Part shown: piece after piece, positions 1-6,564 of the stretch
How the letters are laid out: each line of letters starts with the position of its first letter
Position numbering within the stretch: position 1 is the stretch's first letter
Origin: Deltaproteobacteria bacterium RBG_13_49_15
GTDB taxonomy: Bacteria > Desulfobacterota > Desulfobacteria > Desulfobacterales > UBA2156
Length of the DNA stretch: 10,996 bases
Direction of reading: 5' to 3'
Assembly (NCBI GenBank): GCA_001797695.1
Contig: MGQD01000113.1
Span: 1,077-12,072, forward strand
Notes under the pieces: generated by a model
The model's input: the letters and a program-made list of their open reading frames with translations, nothing else
Told to the model about the DNA's origin: nothing
Database searches by the model: none
Position numbers and translations under genes: made by a program

Positions 1-1
1 G

Positions 2-271
2 GCGGAGACCCCAACGCTTTTAAAACCCTTGCTTCTATACGTCATTACCCATGAGCTCATCCACGTCATCCGCTTCAGTATGGACCCGAAAAAATTCAAT
101 CTCAGCCCCGGAGAGAGAAGGATCGAAGAAGGAGACGTCCATCGGGCAACTTATGATCTTCTGAAATCCTTTGAAGATCCCCAAGTTGGGATTATGCTGG
201 AGCGGTACCGGCCATGGTGGGAAAAATATGAGGGAGGAAATCCGAGATTATTCCCCCTTGACAAGGTCTGA
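2..271 (+). CDS. HExxH-motif protein, 3' portion (5' end outside window)
   Basis: The frame is open to the left edge (A-E-T-P-T-L-L-K-P precedes the first possible start, a TTG at 29), so this is the C-terminal ~89 residues of a longer protein. The visible part opens with a hydrophobic stretch (LLLYVITHELIHVIRF) containing HELIH, the HExxH signature of zinc metallopeptidases. An acidic EEGDVH follows about 30 residues later and could supply a third metal ligand. The rest is charged and probably soluble, ending in a Trp/Pro-rich tail. I do not recognise a named family. Only the HExxH is seen directly; peptidase activity is inference, and in so small a protein the motif may just bind metal. It lies 71 bases upstream of the FmdB-like gene on the same strand, so co-transcription is possible. 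Confidence 0.7.
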   Translation, partial: AETPTLLKPLLLYVITHELIHVIRFSMDPKKFNLSPGERRIEEGDVHRATYDLLKSFEDPQVGIMLERYRPWWEKYEGGNPRLFPLDKV

Positions 272-275
272 TTGC

Positions 276-296
276 GTATCTAAATTTTAAAGATAC
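276..296 (+). other. Weak stem-loop between HExxH gene and FmdB-like gene
   Basis: GTATCT (276-281) and AGATAC (291-296) form a 6-bp stem around a 9-base AT-rich loop just after the first stop codon. A T-run lies further downstream (314-319) but does not directly follow the stem, so a true intrinsic terminator is doubtful. It may slightly separate the two genes. Confidence 0.25.
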
Positions 297-342
297 CTGT
301 TGGAGTTGTAGGCTTTTTTGATGAATTTTTTGGAGGTTGGGA

Positions 343-618
343 ATGCCCATCTACGAGTATAAATGCGAGCAGTGTGGAGAAACCATTGAAATCATGCAAA
401 AATTCTCGGACAAACCCCTGAAACGGTGTCCTTCCTGTTCGGGGAAACTTTCCAAGATTATTTCCAACTGCAGCTTTCACCTAAAAGGGACTGGCTGGTA
501 CGTGAGCGATTACAAGAAAAAAGATTCCGGGTGGAAAGACAAGGAACCGGAAGCGAAAAAAACCGAGACGCCCAAGAATGAACCGCCGGCAAGCAAGACC
601 GAAGAAAAGAAACCTTAA
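343..618 (+). CDS. FmdB-family putative regulatory zinc-ribbon protein
   Basis: A 91-residue protein beginning MPIYEYKC, the hallmark start of FmdB-type zinc ribbons. Cys8/Cys11 (CEQC) and Cys29/Cys32 (CPSC) form a rubredoxin-like knuckle pair that should bind one zinc. The ATG at 343 is chosen because GGAGG (332-336) sits 6 bases upstream and the family starts at MPIYEY; an in-frame TTG at 337 would lie right against that site. After about residue 45 the protein becomes a Lys/Glu/Pro-rich, probably disordered tail, usual for this family. FmdB was first noted beside formamidase/amide-use genes and is annotated as regulatory, but its molecular role is unproven. Its stop codon is one base from that of the convergent dedA gene, with no terminator between them. 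Family assignment is firm; function is not. Confidence 0.88.
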   Translation: MPIYEYKCEQCGETIEIMQKFSDKPLKRCPSCSGKLSKIISNCSFHLKGTGWYVSDYKKKDSGWKDKEPEAKKTETPKNEPPASKTEEKKP

Positions 619-619
619 T

Positions 620-1237
620 TTAACCCCTTCTTCCTTTCCAGTGGTGCCAGAGATAATAAATCACCCCGAGGGCGATGAGGCCGCCGATGACCAGGTCAAA
701 ACGGTGGAAGTATACCCCCAGAGTGTTCCAGTTCTGCCCTAACTTCATGCCGATATAAGCCAGCCCCAGGCACCAGGGAAAAGATCCGATAAATGTGTAG
801 ATTACGAAGCGGGTAAAGTTCATCCTGGCCACCCCGGCCGGGAAAGATATGAACGTCCGCACCACCGGAAGGAGGCGGCTGAAAAAAATGGCTAAGTCCC
901 CGTACCGCGTAAACCAGCGGTCGGCTAAGTCGAGATCCCGGTGGGAAACGAGGACATATTTTCCATAACGTTCAATCAGGGGCCGCCCGCCGTAGAGCCC
1001 TAAATAATAAGCTGGAACTGACCCCACCAAGCAACCAAAGGCGCCGGCAAGTCCCACCTCCCATAATCCGAAATCCCCCCGAAAAACTAAATATCCGGAA
1101 AAGGGCATGATGATCTCGGAAGGCAAAGGGATACAGGCACTCTCTATGCCCATAAGCAAGATAATACCCAGGTAGCCCGAAGAAGAGATGATGTAGATGA
1201 TGAAGGAAGCCAAGGTTTCGATCAACTGCGCGATCAT
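620..1237 (-). CDS. DedA-family membrane protein (putative undecaprenyl-phosphate translocase)
   Basis: A 205-residue polytopic inner-membrane protein. Family signs include the re-entrant segment E32-S-x-x-x-P-L-P-S-E41, a GxxxGxxxxYxxG stretch around residues 68-80 (GCLVGSVPAYYLG), and the conserved FSRLLPVVRTFISFPAG at 119-135 with Arg121 and Arg127. A membrane helix and a basic tail (HHWKGRRG) close the protein. Length is normal for DedA. Some DedA members (UptA type) return undecaprenyl phosphate to the cytoplasmic leaflet; others have been linked to membrane potential or lipid homeostasis. Its start lies one base after the uppP stop codon, and its ribosome-binding site (GGAAGG) lies inside the uppP 3' end. 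They are therefore surely co-transcribed and probably translationally coupled, which favours the undecaprenyl-phosphate role. Substrate is inferred from context. Confidence 0.92.
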   Translation of the reverse strand: MIAQLIETLASFIIYIISSSGYLGIILLMGIESACIPLPSEIIMPFSGYLVFRGDFGLWEVGLAGAFGCLVGSVPAYYLGLYGGRPLIERYGKYVLVSHRDLDLADRWFTRYGDLAIFFSRLLPVVRTFISFPAGVARMNFTRFVIYTFIGSFPWCLGLAYIGMKLGQNWNTLGVYFHRFDLVIGGLIALGVIYYLWHHWKGRRG

Positions 1238-1238
1238 T

Positions 1239-2066
1239 TTATCCCTTCCAGAAAATCCAAAAGATTACGACCGCCGCCAGAATCAGACGGTAGCCGGCAA
1301 AAACATTTAAGGTATGTTGCCTAAGGTAGCGCATCAGAAAAGCGATGGCCAGATAACCGATAATCCCCGAGGAAGCGAACCCAATGGCAAAGATCTCCCA
1401 TTCCGCCGCCACTACCCGGGGAAGATGGCCGAGATGCAAAACAGTTGCCCCGGCAATGGCCGGCGTTGATAGAAGGAAAGAAAAACGGGTAGCCGCTTCC
1501 CTTTCGTATCCCCGCAGGAGACCGGCCGTGATGGTGATTCCGGACCGGGAAACCCCGGGAAGAAGGGCCAAGGCCTGGGCGAACCCTATGATGAGGGAAT
1601 CTTTCAGGGTTAGCTTTGGCAAAGGATGAATTCGCCGGGAATAATTTTCCGCAAAGATCATCAGGAGGCTCACGATGATCAAGGGAAAGACGATAAGACC
1701 GGGGTTGCGAAAAGTACTTTCAATCGTTTTTTCCAGAAGGACCCCCGCGATAGCGGCCGGGATCGTGGAGAGGATGATGTATATGACCAATTTTTCTTGA
1801 AACTTCTCCATCCTTCGCCGGACAAGGACCCGGAAAAAACCGGCGATCATCTCAACCCAATCTTTCCGGAAGTACCAGAGGATCGCCAGCAAGGTGCCGG
1901 CATGCAGGGCCACGTCGAAGGTCAGGCTGTCTACAAGCGGATTATTCCAGTGGAAGAACCAGGGGATAAGGATGAGGTGGGCTGAGCTGCTGATGGGTAA
2001 AAATTCAGTAAGACCCTGTAAGGTGCCGAGAAGAAGGGCCTGGAAAGAAAGAGGGCATGTATCCAT
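1239..2066 (-). CDS. uppP: Undecaprenyl-diphosphatase UppP (BacA)
   Basis: A 275-residue integral membrane enzyme that removes one phosphate from undecaprenyl diphosphate on the periplasmic side. This regenerates the lipid carrier for peptidoglycan and other surface polymers; overexpression in other species gives bacitracin resistance. The catalytic set is intact: Q17-G-L-T-E21 (the (E/Q)xxxE motif), the P-rich SSSAH ending in His30, and PGVSRSG with Arg174. Positions match the numbering of the E. coli enzyme. Several hydrophobic helices span the length, and size is typical. The ATG at 2066 is preceded by two GGAGGAA stretches, the nearer about 14 bases away, rather far for a good Shine-Dalgarno. 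First gene of a two-gene unit with dedA; its promoter must lie in the intergenic region shared with divergent trxC. Confidence 0.96.
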   Translation of the reverse strand: MDTCPLSFQALLLGTLQGLTEFLPISSSAHLILIPWFFHWNNPLVDSLTFDVALHAGTLLAILWYFRKDWVEMIAGFFRVLVRRRMEKFQEKLVIYIILSTIPAAIAGVLLEKTIESTFRNPGLIVFPLIIVSLLMIFAENYSRRIHPLPKLTLKDSLIIGFAQALALLPGVSRSGITITAGLLRGYEREAATRFSFLLSTPAIAGATVLHLGHLPRVVAAEWEIFAIGFASSGIIGYLAIAFLMRYLRQHTLNVFAGYRLILAAVVIFWIFWKG

Positions 2067-2086
2067 CGCCTATCAGGTTTCCTCCA

Positions 2087-2133
2087 AATTCCTCCAACCC
2101 GCCTTTTTTAAAAAGGAGGACAAAGGAGGAATT
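2087..2133. repeat. Nested inverted repeat upstream of uppP
   Basis: Outer arms AATTCCTCC (2087-2095) and GGAGGAATT (2125-2133) are perfect inverse complements. An inner CCTTTTT/AAAAAGG pair (2102-2108/2110-2116) forms the core. Together they give an imperfect hairpin of about 22-24 bp. AT-core hairpins flanked by CCTCC/GGAGG occur as dispersed intergenic repeats in some deltaproteobacterial genomes (from memory, not searched). Because it lies in the uppP leader, the hairpin would include the purine-rich GGAGGAA stretches and might also affect uppP translation. Confidence 0.5.
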
Positions 2134-2190
2134 CCCGCCTAAACGGAATTTATGAGCGGCCGGCTGGCCGTAAGGAATTTCAGAATAAAT

Positions 2191-2222
2191 TCTATAATTG
2201 ACGGGGAAGGGGGAAAAGTCAA
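2191..2222 (-). promoter_or_regulatory. Candidate promoter for uppP-dedA
   Basis: Read on the minus strand, TTGACT (complement of 2217-2222) is followed by an AT-rich block containing AATTAT (complement of 2193-2198, 18-base spacing), with TATAGA two bases further on (20-base spacing). The -35 is good and the -10 poor at sensible spacing. It is the best candidate in the only non-coding stretch upstream of uppP, about 125 bases from its start codon. Confidence 0.35.
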
Positions 2223-2263
2223 GGGATATTTAGCATCTTCTGTTTCAAATCCCAGTTCATTTC

Positions 2264-2293
2264 TTGACAAGCCAGGATTCATTATTCGATAAT
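2264..2293 (+). promoter_or_regulatory. Sigma70-type promoter for trxC
   Basis: A perfect TTGACA (2264-2269) is separated by 18 bases from GATAAT (2288-2293, five of six consensus). The predicted transcription start is about 60 bases ahead of the trxC ATG, so this is the likely trxC promoter. The -10 lies inside an inverted repeat, listed separately. Confidence 0.6.
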
Positions 2294-2296
2294 GAA
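2278..2296. promoter_or_regulatory. Operator-like dyad over the trxC -10 box
   Basis: TTCATTAT (2278-2285) and ATAATGAA (2289-2296) form a perfect 8-bp inverted repeat with a 3-base centre that covers the putative -10 hexamer. Size and placement fit a dimeric repressor site that would block RNA polymerase. No regulator gene is visible nearby. Part of the symmetry could be chance in AT-rich promoter DNA. Confidence 0.4.
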
Positions 2297-2363
2297 ATAA
2301 TCACTCATTTCAACGATTCCTCGACGGTCAAATAAAAAACCTGAAGGCCCTCTGGAGTCTGCT

Positions 2364-2798
2364 ATGAACGAACCGATTCAAATCGTTTGCCCCTATTGTA
2401 GTGCGGTTAACCGGATGCAAAGCGAAAGATTGGACGACCGGCCCAAATGCGGTAAATGCAAGGAAGATTTGTTCGCGGCCCATCCCGCAGAGCTTACCGC
2501 AGCCAATTTTGATAAGACCATTACGCGCAATGAACTCCCGGTGGTCGTGGATTTCTGGGCCTCTTGGTGCGGCCCGTGCAAGATGATGGCTCCCATTTTC
2601 CAACAGGCGGCTGCCCGACTTGAGCCCCGGGTTCGCTTGGCGAAATTAAATACGGAAATCGAACCCATGATCGCGCAGCAATTCGGAATTCAAAGCATCC
2701 CCACCACCATCATCTTCAAGAACGGAAAAGAAATCGCCCGCCGAGTCGGCGCCATGGACCTCGGCACCCTTTTGCAATGGGTGCAAACGTATGCCTAA
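2364..2798 (+). CDS. trxC: Thioredoxin 2 (TrxC), zinc-ribbon thioredoxin
   Basis: A 144-residue cytoplasmic disulfide reductase. The N-terminal zinc ribbon has two CxxC pairs (Cys9/Cys12 in CPYC, Cys29/Cys32 in CGKC). This extension separates TrxC from plain TrxA and can release zinc on oxidation. The thioredoxin fold follows from about residue 42, with active site W68-C-G-P-C72 and the cis-proline loop SIPT (Pro113). Length matches E. coli TrxC (about 139). GGAG (2354-2357) lies 6 bases before the ATG. The gene is monocistronic, divergent from uppP-dedA and convergent with the secretion operon, with its own promoter and a possible operator. In enterobacteria trxC is induced by oxidative stress; that may or may not hold here. 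Confidence 0.94.
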   Translation: MNEPIQIVCPYCSAVNRMQSERLDDRPKCGKCKEDLFAAHPAELTAANFDKTITRNELPVVVDFWASWCGPCKMMAPIFQQAAARLEPRVRLAKLNTEIEPMIAQQFGIQSIPTTIIFKNGKEIARRVGAMDLGTLLQWVQTYA

Positions 2799-2966
2799 TA
2801 GGTGGATCAAAATGGAGAAAGAAGAAAAATGTCTATAACCTGAAAAGGAGGCTTTGAGAACGAGAATATTTTTCCTTGATAACAGATCGTGGCAAAACGA
2901 AGCGCTCCAAAAATTTGCAATTTTTTAGCGGGGCGAACCAAGCAGATACCGGGAAGAATATCCTAA

Positions 2967-2986
2967 GCGGCGAAAAGCCGCCTTTT
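2967..2986 (+). terminator. Possible intrinsic terminator for trxC
   Basis: GCGGC (2967-2971), loop GAAAA, GCCGC (2977-2981), then CTTTT. The stem is only 5 bp and the U-tract short, and it lies about 170 bases past the trxC stop codon, so efficiency is uncertain. Read on the minus strand the stem lacks a useful T-run. Confidence 0.4.
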
Positions 2987-3024
2987 CCGGAGATCTCAAT
3001 GACACCGGAAGATATAACCCATAA

Positions 3025-3061
3025 TTCTCGAATGCGCCGCGAGTGGCGGTGCTTGAGAGAA
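3025..3061. other. Imperfect stem-loop downstream of the secretion operon
   Basis: TTCTC (3025-3029) pairs with GAGAA (3057-3061). Further pairing near the apex is CGCC (3035-3038) with GGCG (3045-3048), with internal mismatches. It sits about 45 bases past the hlyD-like stop codon, where it could protect or end the operon transcript, but no T-run follows on either strand. Confidence 0.3.
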
Positions 3062-3103
3062 CGAATAGGAAAGGGCTGGGTCGTCGGGCAAAAAAGGGAA
3101 AAT

Positions 3104-4459
3104 TTACCTGACCTTCAATCCTTCATCGAGGTAGCGGATTATGGGGAACAGGAAGAACTCTATCACCCGTCTTTGGCCAACATTGATCTCGGTGGTGACG
3201 GACATGCCCGGTTTCATCCTGTAAATTGTGCCGTCCTTTATTTGCAGCGTGTCCGCAACCATTTTCACCCTGACCGGGTAGCCGCCGGCTTCCGTCCCCT
3301 TCTCCTGCTCTCCATCCTTTCCCTTATCGTTGCCCTTTTCCTCGAGACTAAAGGGGTTGATCGTCTGCACCAGCCCTTCAAGGGTCCCGTACTTCTGGAA
3401 ATCGAACGTATCCACCTTAATCACGCAACGTTGACCCTCTTTCACAAAGCCGATGTCCTTATTGAACACGATGGCATTGACCACAAGGGGGGTATTCTTC
3501 GGAACCAGGCTTACGACAGGTTGGGCCGTCGTTACGACACCTCCAATTGTCTTTACGGGTAAAAGATGGACATACCCGTCGACCGGCGAGATAATAGCCT
3601 TTTTCCCCTGCCTGAATTTAATATTGCTGACCTCGGCTTCCAGGATATTTCTGCTTTGCATGTTCATTGAAAACTCCGAGAGCAGTTTCTCCCGGAAGGT
3701 ATTCTTGAAGGTCTCAATCTCGTCATTTATCCGCTCAAGCTTGGTCGCCATCTGCTCCGCCTGGCCGGTCTTGACGTCAAGTTCTTTCTCCAGGTTCATT
3801 CTTTCCTTCATCTTTTCCCGGTAGCGATTCTCGGCCAGGGCCCCGATTTCGACCAGCGCCTTCTGTCGTCTTTCGTCTTCCTGCGTGATATTGAGTACTC
3901 CCTTTAAGCTGCGCATCTCCTCCTTCAGCGTATCCAGGGCGCTTTGAGTCTCCCGATACTCCTTTTCCTTTTCCTTCAGGGTCGAGGCATAAATATTTCT
4001 TTGGGCATCGTACTGGGCAATCTGGGTCTTCACCGTCTCCGCGGGAAAATCCTTATCGGAAGGCGAAAAACTTCTGTCAGAAAGAATCGCATTGATTCTT
4101 TCCATCGCCAGCCGGGAGAGCTTCATATTCCCTTCCTTGCCCTCAAGATCGGCCTTGTCAATCGAGGGATCGATCTCCAGAAGAATGGCGCCTTTCTTAA
4201 CGAAATCTCCTTCTTTTACATGAATGCCTGTCACGACACCCGTCTCTAACGGTTGCACTACCTTCACATCCCCCAAGGGAATGATCTTTCCCCGGGCCGT
4301 GACCACCACATCGACCTTCACAAAATACAAACCGAGCAAGATGACGATCATGAGGGAGATGATGGTCCACAAAAAAATCGTCCCCAACGGGTTGGCCGGC
4401 CGTTCCTCGATCTCCGTGAGGATGGGCTTAAAATCATGATAATCGGCATTTTTCTTCAC
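3104..4459 (-). CDS. HlyD-family type I secretion membrane-fusion (adaptor) protein
   Basis: A 451-residue periplasmic adaptor that links the inner-membrane ABC exporter to the outer-membrane channel. Layout: short cytoplasmic N-terminus; one membrane helix at about 26-48; family motif TARGKIIPLGDVKVVQPLETG (55-74) leading into the first lipoyl half (to ~98); a long charged coiled coil (~105-280); the second lipoyl half (~284-320); a beta-barrel part; and the HlyD-like end IRYLDEGLKVR. E. coli HlyD is slightly longer (478). Residues 372-392 form a low-complexity Lys/Glu/Gly-rich loop. The start is GTG and shares a GTGA overlap with the TGA stop of the ABC gene. GGAGG about 10 bases upstream lies inside that gene, so translational coupling is expected. 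It is the last gene of the operon. Confidence 0.95.
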   Translation of the reverse strand: MKKNADYHDFKPILTEIEERPANPLGTIFLWTIISLMIVILLGLYFVKVDVVVTARGKIIPLGDVKVVQPLETGVVTGIHVKEGDFVKKGAILLEIDPSIDKADLEGKEGNMKLSRLAMERINAILSDRSFSPSDKDFPAETVKTQIAQYDAQRNIYASTLKEKEKEYRETQSALDTLKEEMRSLKGVLNITQEDERRQKALVEIGALAENRYREKMKERMNLEKELDVKTGQAEQMATKLERINDEIETFKNTFREKLLSEFSMNMQSRNILEAEVSNIKFRQGKKAIISPVDGYVHLLPVKTIGGVVTTAQPVVSLVPKNTPLVVNAIVFNKDIGFVKEGQRCVIKVDTFDFQKYGTLEGLVQTINPFSLEEKGNDKGKDGEQEKGTEAGGYPVRVKMVADTLQIKDGTIYRMKPGMSVTTEINVGQRRVIEFFLFPIIRYLDEGLKVR

Positions 4460-6564
4460 AGGCGGCTTTCCTCCTGCTGTTGATACAGATAGGCGTACAG
4501 GCCATTTTGCTTCATCAGGGAGTCGTGGTTCCCGGTTTCCACAATCTTGCCCCGGTCAATCACGATCACCAAGTCGCAGCCCCGCATGACGGAGAGCCGG
4601 TGAGCGATAAAAATCACCGTCCTGCCTTGCCGGATGAGGTTCAGATTTTTTTGGATGCTCCGCTCCGATTCGTAGTCCAGGGCGCTTGTGGCCTCATCGA
4701 ATATGAGGATGTTCGGGTTCATGATCAGTGCCCTGGCAATGGCGATCCTCTGCTTTTGCCCCCCGGACAACGATGATCCCCTTTCTTCCACGTAGGTGTC
4801 ATATCCCATGGGCATCTCGGAAATGAATTCATGGGCGCCGGCGACCCGCGCGACCTGGATGATCCGCTCCATGCTCGCATCGGGCGCGGCCATCGCGATG
4901 TTATCCCTGATGGTTCCGCTGAAAAGAAAGCACTCCTGCAGCACAATCCCCGTTCTGTACCTTAAGAAGAGAGGGTCCAGGTGCCGGATATCCACACCGT
5001 CAACCAGAATCGAACCCTCTAATGGAAGGTAGAGCCGTTGAATAAGCTTGGCTATGGTACTCTTGCCTGAACCGCTGCGTCCCACGATCCCAACCATCAT
5101 GCCGGGATTTATGTTGAAACTCACGTGATCAAGCACCAGAGGGGCATCCGGAGCATACCGAAAGGAGACCTCTTTGGCCACAATCCCCCCTTGAAGCCGG
5201 TTTACCGTGATTGCGCCGCCCACGACCTCAGGCGGTGTATTGATGATATCCCCGATCCTGTTCAGTGAGAGTTTCGCCTGCTGGAAATCCTGCCACATGT
5301 GCACCAGCCGCAGGATAGGCCCGCTTAACTGGGAGCCGAACATCTGGAAGGCGATGAGCTGGCCCACACTCAATCTGCCTTCAAAGACCAGGCTCACGCC
5401 AAAATAAATGACGGCCAGCGTCATCATTTTCTGCAGGGTCTGAGAGGATGAAACGGCGATATTGGCGAGGTTGGACAGCTTGAAGGCCGAGAGGATATAG
5501 TCGCCGAGGCTATTTTCCCAGTCCTTGATCATCTTGCCTTCAATCGCCAGGGATTTCACGGTCTGGACCCCGGTGATCGACTCGACCAGGAAAGATTGGG
5601 CGGCAGCTCCTTTCTGGAATTTTTCATCAAGCCTGGCCTTGATCATCGGCGTCGCCAGAAAAGAGATCAGGGCAATGACCACTACGAATAAGAGAACGAT
5701 CATCATCAGATAAACACTGTAGAGCGCCATGATCGCCACAAACACCACCGAAAAGACCGTGTCGAGCAGCACGGTCAGCGATATATTGGTCATGAACTGC
5801 CTTAAATTCTCCAGCTCCCGAACCCGCGCGATAATGTTCCCGACTTTCCGAACCTCGAAGTACCGGAAGGGCAAAGACAGCAGATGCCTATAGACCTTCG
5901 CGCCAAGACTCGCGTCGATCTTATTGGCCGTGTGGTAAAGCAGGTAATTCCGCATGAGGTTAAAAACCGTGTCAAAAAGGAGAACAACCATAAATGCCCC
6001 GGCGACAACCTCCAGCGTGGTCAAGGCATGGTGGGCAAGGACCTTATCGATGATGACCTGGATGAACAGGGGCGTAACCAGGCCGAAAAGCTGGATGAAA
6101 AACGAAGACAGAATAACAGCGGAAAAGACGGGACGGTGCTTGAGAAACTCCTTGAAGAGCCAGCGGATGTTGAGGAAAAACTCGGTCTTGGTGAAGCGGG
6201 GATAAACGGCGATGGCCAGCCCGCTCCACGAATTCTGAAAGGTTTCCGTCGATGTTTCCGTCATCTTCTTTTCCAGGCAGTCGAATATGAATATTTTCTT
6301 ATCCTTCTTGCCGATGAGGACATGGTAATTCCCATCATTATTAAGGATGATGGAGGGGGGCGGGTACTTCAGGAGTTCATCGGCGGATTTCAACCTTTTC
6401 AGGCGCGAGCGCATGCCATGGTCCTTGAGGATCCGCAGGACCTCCTCCGGCTTCAGCTCGTCCTTTACGAAGTAACGCCTTTTTACGGCCTGGACGTCTA
6501 TGCCGACAGCGTGGATCTTCGATACGACTTCAATGCTTATAAGGGCCGTTTCCATAATACTCAC
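4456..6564 (-). CDS. HlyB-type T1SS ABC transporter with C39-like domain
   Basis: A 702-residue inner-membrane exporter, close to HlyB in length (707) and alignable with it throughout. Residues ~1-120 form a peptidase-C39-like domain. The catalytic Cys region reads METALISIEVV with no Cys, so it should bind unfolded RTX substrate rather than cleave a leader; a His is kept in NYHVLI (His81). The membrane domain spans ~140-430 and includes ITPLF-type VTPLFIQVIIDKV. The nucleotide-binding domain has Walker A GRSGSGKST (495-503), Q-loop Gln543, signature LSGGQ (599-603), Walker B ILIFDE (619-624) and H-loop His655; all key residues are intact. The outermost start is GTG at 6564, while ATG at 6555 (MET) is equally possible; neither has a strong ribosome site. 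It overlaps the upstream TolC-like gene by 26-35 bases and the downstream adaptor gene by 4. Confidence 0.96.
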   Translation of the reverse strand: MSIMETALISIEVVSKIHAVGIDVQAVKRRYFVKDELKPEEVLRILKDHGMRSRLKRLKSADELLKYPPPSIILNNDGNYHVLIGKKDKKIFIFDCLEKKMTETSTETFQNSWSGLAIAVYPRFTKTEFFLNIRWLFKEFLKHRPVFSAVILSSFFIQLFGLVTPLFIQVIIDKVLAHHALTTLEVVAGAFMVVLLFDTVFNLMRNYLLYHTANKIDASLGAKVYRHLLSLPFRYFEVRKVGNIIARVRELENLRQFMTNISLTVLLDTVFSVVFVAIMALYSVYLMMIVLLFVVVIALISFLATPMIKARLDEKFQKGAAAQSFLVESITGVQTVKSLAIEGKMIKDWENSLGDYILSAFKLSNLANIAVSSSQTLQKMMTLAVIYFGVSLVFEGRLSVGQLIAFQMFGSQLSGPILRLVHMWQDFQQAKLSLNRIGDIINTPPEVVGGAITVNRLQGGIVAKEVSFRYAPDAPLVLDHVSFNINPGMMVGIVGRSGSGKSTIAKLIQRLYLPLEGSILVDGVDIRHLDPLFLRYRTGIVLQECFLFSGTIRDNIAMAAPDASMERIIQVARVAGAHEFISEMPMGYDTYVEERGSSLSGGQKQRIAIARALIMNPNILIFDEATSALDYESERSIQKNLNLIRQGRTVIFIAHRLSVMRGCDLVIVIDRGKIVETGNHDSLMKQNGLYAYLYQQQEESRL

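Larger units (their letters stand above)
2799..3103. other. Gene-free intergenic region between convergent trxC and hlyD-like gene
   Basis: About 305 bases with no credible gene. The only long frame here (from 2876) runs on antisense through the hlyD-like gene and matches no family. The region holds a short GC stem followed by a T-run at 2967-2986, and a longer imperfect stem-loop at 3025-3061. Otherwise it looks like ordinary AT-rich spacer. Confidence 0.6.

Noticed and set aside
337..342. TTG at 337 as start of the FmdB-like gene
   Set aside because: It abuts the GGAGG ribosome site, leaving no spacing. The family starts at MPIYEY, encoded from the ATG at 343.
2193..2198. Perfect TATAAT on the plus strand as a second trxC promoter
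   Set aside because: No -35-like hexamer lies 16-18 bases upstream. TTGACA/GATAAT at 2264-2293 is a much better fit.
2880..3000. Riboswitch-like pattern considered in the trxC-hlyD spacer
   Set aside because: It lies downstream of both flanking genes, and no conserved c-di-GMP or other riboswitch core could be recognised by eye.
2876..3562. 228-residue plus-strand open frame overlapping the 3' end of the hlyD-like gene
   Set aside because: It is antisense to a clear HlyD-family gene, has no recognisable domain, and its coding part in 2876-3103 lacks a ribosome site. Shadow frame.
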